A DNA stretch of 36,412 nt from a virus. Within the stretch, counting starts at the first letter, position 1. Each line of letters opens with the position of its first letter. Location of the stretch: the IMG/VR virus record IMGVR_UViG_3300044675_003342, positions 1 to 36,412 of that record, one strand, 5' to 3'. The position numbers and the translations under genes are program-made. The notes below the pieces were generated by a model. It was not told where the DNA came from. It made no database searches and saw nothing but the letters and a program-made list of their open reading frames with translations. Of this stretch, positions 30,624 through 36,412 are shown in pieces.

Positions 30624-31217
30624 ATGACTTCAAACGTAAATTTAGGAGCATACGGAATTATGTATGTAATTAAAAATAAAAAAAATGAAGTAATATCTCT
30701 ATTGCTTAAAAATGGTGTTGCTATCCCAAGCAATGCAACAAATCTTCAAATAGGTGTAATAGTAACAGATTTACTTAAATCTTCAAAATCATTCTATAAA
30801 GATTTTTCTAAATTATTATTAAACCAAGATACTATTGTTAGTATGTCATCTAATATGAGTGGTTCTTATGCAAATTTTGGAGGATTTGATTCTAGTAAAT
30901 ATCAAATTGACCCATCTCCTTTTTCTTCTTCAACAACTGCAAATACTAGTACAAGCTCTACTGCTCCAAAAACTAGTTTTATTAATCAAGGTCTTAATGT
31001 TTTGCAAACTGCTTTTCAAGGATATTTGCAATTAGACGATAATAAAACAAAAAGAGCTTTGGCTGATGCAAGTGTAAAAATTTCAGATGACGATGCTACT
31101 AAAGAAGAAAATAACCCACCGACAAAAGGATTAAGTACTGGTGCTATTATTGGTTTAAGTATTTTAGGCGTTGCGGTTATTGGAACTATAACTTATTTCA
31201 TAATTAAAAAACAATAA
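30624..31217 (+). CDS. Tail-anchored 197-aa membrane protein
   Basis: A helical N-terminal domain (1-75) is followed by a Ser/Thr/Phe-rich stretch with ANFGGFDSSKY and DPSPFSSST, a helical region and one C-terminal helix (173-194) ending KKQ. The SPFSSST motif recurs in the next gene (PSPFSTST), so the two share a short linear module. Probably a virion-membrane protein; function unknown. Confidence 0.55.
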   Translation: MTSNVNLGAYGIMYVIKNKKNEVISLLLKNGVAIPSNATNLQIGVIVTDLLKSSKSFYKDFSKLLLNQDTIVSMSSNMSGSYANFGGFDSSKYQIDPSPFSSSTTANTSTSSTAPKTSFINQGLNVLQTAFQGYLQLDDNKTKRALADASVKISDDDATKEENNPPTKGLSTGAIIGLSILGVAVIGTITYFIIKKQ

Positions 31218-31218
31218 T

Positions 31219-31620
31219 ATGCAAGATTTATATAATAATTATAGTGGATTTAGTGATTTCTCACTACCTCCTTCTCCTTTTTCTACTTCAACTTCTAGTG
31301 GGGGCAGTAGTTCTACTAGTGCTAAATTTGATTGGGGTGGATTAGGCAGTTCATTATTGACTGTTGGTGGAGGTATTTATGCGAGTGAACAACAAAGAAA
31401 AAACGCACAAGCACAAGCAGATGCCTTAATTCGTTCTGGATTGTCGCAAATTGAAGTTCAAAAACTTATTTTAGAAGGGAAAAGATTAGATTTAGAAGCG
31501 GCAAAAGCTGGTGCAGTTGGAGGTAAATCTGGAAGCAAAACTCTATACATAGCTTTGGGAATTGGAGGAGTACTTATTTTAGGAGTTATAATTTTTGCAG
31601 TAACTAGAAAAAAAGCATAA
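31219..31620 (+). CDS. Tail-anchored 133-aa membrane protein
   Basis: The N-terminus is Ser/Gly-rich with YSGFSDFSLPPSPFSTSTS. A helical region (about 52-95, rich in Ala/Gln) follows, then a C-terminal helix at 109-127 and TRKKA. It shares the PSPFS module with the gene before it and overlaps no neighbour. Likely a membrane-bound virion protein. Confidence 0.55.
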   Translation: MQDLYNNYSGFSDFSLPPSPFSTSTSSGGSSSTSAKFDWGGLGSSLLTVGGGIYASEQQRKNAQAQADALIRSGLSQIEVQKLILEGKRLDLEAAKAGAVGGKSGSKTLYIALGIGGVLILGVIIFAVTRKKA

Positions 31621-31624
31621 TCCA

Positions 31625-31852
31625 ATGGAAGAAGATAAAAAAAATTATTTACAAGAGGTAAAAGAAATAGTTAGTAAAGACAAAAGAGATGTTCTTATGC
31701 TTACTACAAAAGCATCTGTAAATGGTGCGGTAACTGGTCTTGTATTAGGTTTAATGGTAGGTTACTACAAAAATAAAAACGTTTATGTAAGTGGTCTTAT
31801 TGGAGCAGTAATTGGCGGAGTTGCAACCGCAATGATTGTTAATAAAAAATAA
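31625..31852 (+). CDS. 75-aa glycine-zipper membrane protein
   Basis: A charged N-terminal helix (1-25) leads into two hydrophobic helices (about 31-46 and 53-71) rich in small residues (GAVTGLVLGLMVGYY; GLIGAVIGGVATAM). The glycine-zipper type pattern suggests close helix packing or oligomer formation in a membrane. It could be a pore- or tube-forming protein. Confidence 0.6.
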   Translation: MEEDKKNYLQEVKEIVSKDKRDVLMLTTKASVNGAVTGLVLGLMVGYYKNKNVYVSGLIGAVIGGVATAMIVNKK

Positions 31853-31871
31853 AATTAAAAAAACAAAAAAA

Positions 31872-31982
31872 ATGAAAACACCAAATTTAGTAGGAGCAGT
31901 TTTAGGACTTGCATTATCATTCGCAGTAGTTTACGGTTATGCGTATGTTGTTGGAAAAGGATGGAAAAAATCACAAGAGTAA
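31872..31982 (+). CDS. 36-aa single-helix membrane mini-protein
   Basis: ATG 31872 opens 36 residues: MKTPN, a hydrophobic helix at about 6-28, then GKGWKKSQE. The ending is nearly the same as that of the next mini-gene (GKAWRKSQKA), so the two are paralogues. Confidence 0.6.
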   Translation: MKTPNLVGAVLGLALSFAVVYGYAYVVGKGWKKSQE

Positions 31983-32015
31983 AAAATAATTAATAATTTT
32001 AAAAAAAATAAAAAA

Positions 32016-32186
32016 ATGAAATCACCAATAGCACAAGGAATAGAGCAAAAAGCAATCGAAGTAAAAGAAGATGTAAAATCAACAGTAACCACTAAATATT
32101 TAGTAGGTGTTGGAGTTGGATTAGCAGTATTATTCGCAACAGTTTGGGTTGTAGGAAAAGCGTGGAGAAAAAGTCAAAAAGCGTAA
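32016..32186 (+). CDS. 56-aa single-helix membrane mini-protein, paralogue of the gene at 31872
   Basis: The protein has a soluble N-terminal helix (IAQGIEQKAIEVKEDVKS), a membrane helix at about 28-47, and a basic C-terminus GKAWRKSQKA. The end matches the preceding 36-aa gene, while the N-terminal soluble helix is extra. Confidence 0.6.
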   Translation: MKSPIAQGIEQKAIEVKEDVKSTVTTKYLVGVGVGLAVLFATVWVVGKAWRKSQKA

Positions 32187-32228
32187 TTTATTCACTCTAA
32201 AAGACTTTGTTAATTAAAATAACAAAAA

Positions 32229-32381
32229 ATGAATAAAAAGAAAAAAATATTTGGCGCAGTTTTATTTTCAGTCGGTATAGGTTCATTAGCTTACCTTTAC
32301 AAAGGTTATTATAAGCCAATAAAAGAAGTTGAAAATATGACTTCTAAAGAATTAAAATCAACAACTGTAACAACAAAATAA
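32229..32381 (+). CDS. 50-aa single-helix membrane mini-protein
   Basis: MNKKKK, a helix at about 7-25 (IFGAVLFSVGIGSLAYLY), then a basic and threonine-rich soluble tail of 25 residues. It is separated from the gene before by 42 bp and from the next by 3 bp. Confidence 0.6.
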   Translation: MNKKKKIFGAVLFSVGIGSLAYLYKGYYKPIKEVENMTSKELKSTTVTTK

Positions 32382-32384
32382 AAT

Positions 32385-32747
32385 ATGGATAATTTTAAAA
32401 AAAGTGCAAATCAACTTTGGAGGGAAAGTAATACCACTTTGACTTTTAAAACTTGGATTGAAAGAGAAAAGGAAAAAGGTCAATTTATACCTAACAAAAA
32501 ATTTTTAAATTTTAGTGGTATTGATACGACTAAAATAGACAAAGTTCTTGAAGAAGCTAATGAAAAAGCAATCGATACTCTTGGTTTAGATTCAGATAAA
32601 TTTGAAAATAAAATAGGAATAAATAATAACATAGATATATCTAAAAATAAAAATAAATTTATAGGTCTTAACAAATGGTTATTAATTGGTAGTTTAGTTT
32701 TAATAGGGGGCGCAGTAGTTTATAAAATTTATTACAAAAAAAAATAA
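32385..32747 (+). CDS. 120-aa tail-anchored membrane protein
   Basis: A charged N-terminal part with TLTFKTWIEREKEKGQF (the 'TFKxWIEREK' start seen in small Bacteroidota phage proteins), an acidic middle, an Asn-rich stretch and one helix at about 98-114 followed by YYKKK. Likely a membrane-bound virion protein with the soluble part in the lumen or cytoplasm. Confidence 0.55.
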   Translation: MDNFKKSANQLWRESNTTLTFKTWIEREKEKGQFIPNKKFLNFSGIDTTKIDKVLEEANEKAIDTLGLDSDKFENKIGINNNIDISKNKNKFIGLNKWLLIGSLVLIGGAVVYKIYYKKK

Positions 32748-32748
32748 T

Positions 32749-33534
32749 ATGAATTTTAGAATACAAACTAGATACGATGAAATGTGTTTATGCGTAAAAA
32801 TATCTTGCTCAACTCCAACGGTTGTTAGAATTAAAATTTACGATGAAGAAAAGCCTAAAATTGTATTTACCGATAGGTATAAAACAGTTACAAGTGCAGA
32901 AACATTTTACATTAGATTACCTATAACATCAAAATCGGTTATTCTTTCTGTATATGACGATAAAAAAGGAAATACACCAAAAGAACAAGAAAAAAATATA
33001 AACGTAGTATCTATTGACAAAACACCTTTAGAAAAAAGAATGGATGTAGTAGATATTCAAAATAAAAGCGTTAAGCATTTTGTAGATTTTGCGCAAAGAT
33101 TTTGCTTTAATGCACCCTATTTAGAAACTGGAAAAACATATCAGTCAGACAACGGAGAGTTTATGATTGAGTATTTGCCACAAATAATAAATCAAGATGG
33201 TAGGGTTTTAACCACACCAGCAAGAATTTCAAGAGTTACTGGGAGAATACAAGTTTCAAAAAAACAATTTGATGACTATACAGTTCCAATGCGTTTTGCT
33301 ATTCTTTGCCACGAGTTCAGTCATTTTTACGTTAATGAAAATATGGATGATGAATCAGAAGCCGACATTAATGGTTTGTTGATTTATTTAGGATTAGGTT
33401 ATCCTCGTATTGAGGGTTATCAAGCATTTTTGGAAGTTTTTAAAGATGCACCTAACCAAAGCAATAAAAAACGTTTTGATAGAATTGATAATTTTATTAA
33501 AAACTTTGAAAAAAATAAAATGGTAATTAGATAA
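32749..33534 (+). CDS. Zincin metalloprotease with N-terminal beta domain
   Basis: The 261-aa protein begins with a beta-rich domain (1-85) and then a zincin domain. HEFSH at residues 188-192 supplies two zinc ligands and the catalytic Glu; DDESEAD (about 200-206) is a fitting third-ligand region (ExxAD type). There is no membrane helix or signal, unlike most of its neighbours. It could process virion proteins, act on the cell envelope, or be a degenerate structural relative. The HExxH is intact. Confidence 0.7.
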   Translation: MNFRIQTRYDEMCLCVKISCSTPTVVRIKIYDEEKPKIVFTDRYKTVTSAETFYIRLPITSKSVILSVYDDKKGNTPKEQEKNINVVSIDKTPLEKRMDVVDIQNKSVKHFVDFAQRFCFNAPYLETGKTYQSDNGEFMIEYLPQIINQDGRVLTTPARISRVTGRIQVSKKQFDDYTVPMRFAILCHEFSHFYVNENMDDESEADINGLLIYLGLGYPRIEGYQAFLEVFKDAPNQSNKKRFDRIDNFIKNFEKNKMVIR

Positions 33535-33545
33535 AAAATAAAATT

Positions 33546-33839
33546 ATGTTAGGAGCAAGTACAGAAGATTTACAAAAATTAGTTTTGACGATAGGAGCTG
33601 GTGGAGTTGTTGGCTATTTTATTGCTAATAAATATAATAAATCTAAAACTTTAGGGGTTGTTTTAGGTATTGGACTAACATTAGGCTCATTATATGCTTT
33701 TCGTATAAATGAAAATAAAAGTAGGGGTAAACGAATGGAATGTGATGATAGGTATTATAAATTAGCACGACCAGAAAATTATAATCCACAACAAGAAATG
33801 AAACGTAAAGAAGAATGGATGAAAATTAATTGTAAATAA
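33546..33839 (+). CDS. 97-aa two-helix membrane protein
   Basis: Two hydrophobic helices (about 10-26 and 35-53), both glycine-rich (LTIGAGGVVGYFIA; TLGVVLGIGLTLGSLYAF), are joined by a short basic loop (NKYNKSK) and followed by a charged tail with two cysteines. A helix hairpin of this type may oligomerise in the membrane. Confidence 0.6.
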   Translation: MLGASTEDLQKLVLTIGAGGVVGYFIANKYNKSKTLGVVLGIGLTLGSLYAFRINENKSRGKRMECDDRYYKLARPENYNPQQEMKRKEEWMKINCK

Positions 33840-33846
33840 TTAACCG

Positions 33847-34182
33847 ATGAAAAACAATACAAATAAATACTTGATAATAGGATTAGTAGCAATTGCAGTT
33901 GTATATGCAATAGACAAATATTTAAAGAGCAGACCAAAACCAATTAGTTCAGATGCTTATTCTGATTTAGATTTGAATACTATTTTATCTAAAGGTTCTA
34001 CTGGAGATGAAGTTTCAGAATTGCAAAGAATACTAATTAACCAATATGGGGCAGATTTAGGCTATTCTGGAGCAGAAAAAAATGGAATTGATGGAGATTT
34101 TGGTTCTATGACAGAAAACGCTTTATTCAAAGCAAAAGGAGTAAAATCAATATCATTAAAACAAATTTTAACAAATAAATAA
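33847..34182 (+). CDS. Membrane-anchored peptidoglycan-binding protein
   Basis: The 111-aa protein has an N-terminal helix (about 8-22), a spacer, then a PG-binding-1 type domain from about residue 47: LSKGSTGDEVSELQRIL, GIDGDFGSMTENALFKAKG. These are the helix, the DGxFGxxT turn and the second helix of the fold. Such domains bind peptidoglycan non-catalytically. It is paired with a paralogue immediately after. Together they could hold the virion membrane to the cell wall during entry. Confidence 0.8.
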   Translation: MKNNTNKYLIIGLVAIAVVYAIDKYLKSRPKPISSDAYSDLDLNTILSKGSTGDEVSELQRILINQYGADLGYSGAEKNGIDGDFGSMTENALFKAKGVKSISLKQILTNK

Positions 34183-34183
34183 A

Positions 34184-34510
34184 ATGGACAATAAACGAAA
34201 AGCAATAATTGTTTCAGCAGTACTAATAGGATTAGGTGGTTTTTATATTTACAAAAATATGAAGATGAAATCTAAAGATGTTGACCAAGTTGATGAAATG
34301 CCAAATAGCGGTTTAGACACATCAAAAATATTATCTAAAGGCTCAACTGGTTTAGAAGTAGAATCATTGCAGAAAGCCTTAAAAGGAGGTCTTGTAGTTG
34401 ATGGTAATTTTGGAGCTTTGACTGAAAAAAGATTGAAGGCTATAACTGGACAAACTAGCATTTCTCTTTCAGATTATAATAAATTCATATTGAGTAAAAC
34501 ACAAAAATAA
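34184..34510 (+). CDS. Membrane-anchored peptidoglycan-binding protein (paralogue)
   Basis: The 108-aa protein has the same plan as the gene at 33847: a helix at about 7-24, a short acidic spacer, and a PG-binding-1 domain with LSKGSTGLEVESLQKAL and VDGNFGALTEKRLKAITG. The core motifs match while the linkers and anchors differ, so it is a diverged duplicate. It starts 1 bp after the first copy. Confidence 0.8.
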   Translation: MDNKRKAIIVSAVLIGLGGFYIYKNMKMKSKDVDQVDEMPNSGLDTSKILSKGSTGLEVESLQKALKGGLVVDGNFGALTEKRLKAITGQTSISLSDYNKFILSKTQK

Positions 34511-34516
34511 ATAATT

Positions 34517-34762
34517 ATGAAAAAGCATACGACATATTATATTATTGGAGCAGTTTTAGTTGGAACTGGAATATATTTATATTCTACAAAAAATAAAAAT
34601 AAATCAGTTGTTAATTTAAATCCACCAATGGAAGTTACAGAAGAAGATGGAGGTTTTATTAAAACAACTGAAACAACAGTTTTTACTGCGTTAGATAAAT
34701 TAAAAGCTTTAATTGATTCGATAAAATCTAAAGGTGTTGCAACGCCACCAATAACAAATTAA
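34517..34762 (+). CDS. 81-aa N-terminally anchored membrane protein
   Basis: MKKHTTY, one helix at about 5-22 (YIIGAVLVGTGIYLYS), then a polar stretch with EVTEEDGGFIKTTETTVF and a helical end (ALDKLKALIDSIKSK). Single-pass layout; no family recognised. Confidence 0.55.
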   Translation: MKKHTTYYIIGAVLVGTGIYLYSTKNKNKSVVNLNPPMEVTEEDGGFIKTTETTVFTALDKLKALIDSIKSKGVATPPITN

Positions 34763-34777
34763 CTAAATATAAATAAA

Positions 34778-35206
34778 ATGTCAGTAACAACTTGGAATAA
34801 CGCACCAGATTACGACCAATGGGGTAATGATACTCAATGGGATTGTAATGATTGGATTTTATGGCATAAATTTTTAGTAGGTAAGTTTGGAAAAACAAAA
34901 GCTAATTTTATGTGGGATTATGCTTTTTCTTTAAGTGGTAGTTTAAGTAGTAACTTGGATTGCAGAACTTTTAATTCCAATTTTAGAGATTACGTTAGAA
35001 AAAATGGTTTAAATCCATACGCTAATTCTGGTATTTTTCAACCAGTATTACAAGGCGTTGGAACTATACAAGATGTAACTGGAGGGGTTTTATCTGGTGT
35101 TTCATCATTTTTTTCTAGTAATAATGTAAAAAACATATTAAATATTGTTGCTATTGGAGCGGTTCTTTTTGGAGGTTTATACGCATATAAAACAATAAAA
35201 AAATAG
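34778..35206 (+). CDS. 142-aa tail-anchored protein with Trp/Asp-rich head
   Basis: The head (1-85) is rich in Trp, Asp and Asn (WNNAPDYDQWGND, CNDWILWHKFLVGKFG, FMWDYAFS) with two cysteines that may pair. A serine/glycine-rich linker and one C-terminal helix at about 120-137 (IVAIGAVLFGGLYAYKT) follow. The aromatic-rich compact head is unlike its neighbours. Unknown family; a virion-membrane protein is likely. Confidence 0.55.
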   Translation: MSVTTWNNAPDYDQWGNDTQWDCNDWILWHKFLVGKFGKTKANFMWDYAFSLSGSLSSNLDCRTFNSNFRDYVRKNGLNPYANSGIFQPVLQGVGTIQDVTGGVLSGVSSFFSSNNVKNILNIVAIGAVLFGGLYAYKTIKK

Positions 35207-35208
35207 TT

Positions 35209-35370
35209 ATGAAAAATAAAAAAACATTAATTATAGCTGGAACATCAATTTTAGTATTGGGGGTTTTATACTTTGCTTATAAAAAGAAAAAATTTAATGA
35301 AGAAAGCGATATTACAAACGATATTGATTTTCAAAATTTATTAAAAAAAGTTGATGAAGCTAAAAAATAA
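35209..35370 (+). CDS. 53-aa single-helix membrane mini-protein
   Basis: ATG 35209: MKNKK, a helix at about 6-24, a basic stretch (YKKKKFNE) and a helical acidic tail. It starts 2 bp after the previous stop and matches the other mini membrane genes in plan. Confidence 0.6.
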   Translation: MKNKKTLIIAGTSILVLGVLYFAYKKKKFNEESDITNDIDFQNLLKKVDEAKK

Positions 35371-35375
35371 AAATA

Positions 35376-35915
35376 ATGAATAGCGATAAAAAATTGTATT
35401 TATATTCTGGACTAGCAATTGCCCTATCGGTAGTTGCTTATGTCGTTATAACCAAAAGGAAAAAGGCAAATACTGACCCTACAACCAATGTTAAACCAGA
35501 TGTTACTACAAGTACTGGAGATGTTATAAGTAATGAACAAGCAGAAATTGATTTGTCGTTACAAGAAATTTTAAAATTACCTCTAGCACAAGCTAAAGCA
35601 AAATTGTTAGGTAAAGATATTTATTCAAAATTAGAAAATATTAATCCTAGACAATCCCCTTATGTAAATAATGGATGGTTTGTTAATAATAGTGTGGGAG
35701 GAAGAATTACTCAAAAAGACACTTTGATTGGTAAAGTAACAGATGTTAAAAACGATATTGGATTGTTGCGTAATGGTAGTAATAACATTTATAAATGGTT
35801 AAAAGTAGAACCTTCTCCAGAAGCAATTAAGCAAATTAAAGAAGATTCAAATATTTTATTAGGAACAAAAACCGACACATTTTACGTTAGAGAAGATGTA
35901 ATAAAATTAAAATAA
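35376..35915 (+). CDS. 179-aa N-terminally anchored membrane protein
   Basis: A helix at about 5-25 (LYLYSGLAIALSVVAYVVI), KRKK, a polar Thr/Asp-rich spacer, a helical part, then a beta-rich domain (about 95-179, with YVNNGWFVNNSVGGRITQKDT). Probably a soluble head on a membrane anchor. Unknown family. Confidence 0.5.
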   Translation: MNSDKKLYLYSGLAIALSVVAYVVITKRKKANTDPTTNVKPDVTTSTGDVISNEQAEIDLSLQEILKLPLAQAKAKLLGKDIYSKLENINPRQSPYVNNGWFVNNSVGGRITQKDTLIGKVTDVKNDIGLLRNGSNNIYKWLKVEPSPEAIKQIKEDSNILLGTKTDTFYVREDVIKLK

Positions 35916-36119
35916 ATGGAAGCAAGTAACACATCTGGAAAAATATACGATGTATCAGAATTACCAAGATTAAAAGATATTCTTGCAAAACAAGAAATAG
36001 AATTTCAAAAAATTGATGCAGAAAAATCAATACAAAATAAAAAAATATTACAATATACATTGATAATAACTGGAGCAGTTATAAGTCTTTATGTTTTTAG
36101 TAGATTAGTAAATAAATAA
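35916..36119 (+). CDS. 67-aa tail-anchored membrane protein
   Basis: A charged helical N-terminus (1-45) and one C-terminal helix at about 46-63 followed by NK. Directly abuts the previous stop. Small single-pass protein, function unknown. Confidence 0.55.
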   Translation: MEASNTSGKIYDVSELPRLKDILAKQEIEFQKIDAEKSIQNKKILQYTLIITGAVISLYVFSRLVNK

Positions 36120-36126
36120 AAGTAAA

Positions 36127-36412
36127 ATGAAAAATTCAACAATATTATTTGTATTTGGTATATTAGGTTTAGGTGGAGTAGGTGCGTATTTTTACTTAAA
36201 AGGTAAAAAAACACCAACATTAGGTAGTGTAGCAGACGACACTTTAGGATTAACTCCAAAAGACGATACAAAACTGTTATCGGATTTAGGAGTAAAAGTT
36301 GAAGAACCAAAAGACGATACAAAATTGTTAGCAGATTTGGGAGTAAAAGTAGAAGAACCAAAAGCAACACCATACGTTAAGCCAATAGAAGGAGTGCCTT
36401 TACTTACTGCTG
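36127..36412 (+). CDS. N-terminally anchored repeat protein, cut by window end
   Basis: ATG 36127 opens a frame that runs off the window (95 codons seen). It has a helix at about 4-24 (GILGLGGVGAYFYLKGKK), then two 17-residue tandem repeats, PKDDTKLL[SA]DLGVKVEE (Pro44-Glu60 and Pro61-Glu77), then a partial proline-rich part. The repeat may continue outside the window. Likely an acidic extension from a membrane anchor. Confidence 0.6.
   Translation, partial: MKNSTILFVFGILGLGGVGAYFYLKGKKTPTLGSVADDTLGLTPKDDTKLLSDLGVKVEEPKDDTKLLADLGVKVEEPKATPYVKPIEGVPLLTA

Noticed and set aside
36089-36373. Leucine-rich minus-strand frame at the window end
   Set aside because: It is antisense to two membrane-protein genes and has a low-complexity composition that mirrors the + strand A-rich codons.
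1-36412. CRISPR arrays, tRNA or rRNA genes, integrase, IS elements
   Set aside because: I saw no regularly spaced direct repeats with unique spacers, no cloverleaf or rRNA-like stretch, and no recombinase or transposase motifs. The repeats present are coding modules.

Overview
The window is about 30% GC with short A/T-rich intergenic gaps. Genes are preceded by an A/T-rich AATTATG-like start context rather than a purine-rich Shine-Dalgarno sequence, and promoter-like TAnnTTTG octamers are present. All of this points to a Bacteroidota (Flavobacteriia-type) genetic background. I read the window as a large piece of a virus or provirus of such a host. Genes are densely packed, often coupled by TAATG or ATGA overlaps, and all but one lie on the + strand. 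There is no rRNA, tRNA, CRISPR array, IS element or integrase in the window. No terminase large subunit, portal, HK97-type capsid, sheath, tape-measure or baseplate gene is recognisable either.

Region A (1-4969) is a run of small accessory genes. It contains two GT-A type glycosyltransferases, a GT4-type glycosyltransferase, an LpxA-like left-handed beta-helix acyltransferase, a small outer-membrane beta-barrel protein and several mini-proteins. It looks like a surface-glycan or lipid modification cassette. A gap of about 570 bp follows. It holds a possible structured 3' RNA, a bidirectional terminator, the only minus-strand gene (a 39-residue membrane protein) and a divergent promoter region.

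Region B (5546-19094) is an operon of large multidomain ('polyvalent'-type) proteins. The first, 1356 aa, combines a phage-common N-terminal domain, LysM/DUF5661-like segments, EF-hand-like loops, a beta-clamp-like segment and a C-terminal ADP-ribosyltransferase (ART-PolyVal) domain. It is followed by an acidic CobT-like protein, a MoxR/CobS-type AAA+ ATPase, a degenerate vWA-like protein, a repeat protein with a KPKPV tail, an ArdA anti-restriction fusion and a small repeat-bearing protein. Three of these proteins share recurring [FY]xxGG spacers, and two share a DYEVRY module.

Region C (19178-29125) mixes many one-pass membrane proteins with two lytic transglycosylase-like proteins, a small basic protein resembling a family of large eukaryotic DNA viruses, and a PAP2 phosphatase. 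It also holds a VRR-NUC nuclease, a DnaA-domain-IV-like protein, an A32/FtsK-HerA-like packaging ATPase candidate and a lysis cassette (holin-like, M15 peptidase, spanin-like).

Region D (29278-36412) opens with a good Flavobacterium-type promoter, a mini membrane protein and a beta-rich 231-aa major capsid protein candidate that has its own terminator. About 17 further genes follow, nearly all with a single hydrophobic helix, plus a zincin metalloprotease and two membrane-anchored peptidoglycan-binding proteins.

The most economical reading is an undescribed, comparatively large, tailless virus with an internal membrane. This rests on the ATPase, the beta-rich capsid candidate, about 30 single-helix membrane proteins, the lipid-type phosphatase and the lack of any tail genes. 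It is an inference: the window is not the whole genome, and the capsid fold has not been tested.
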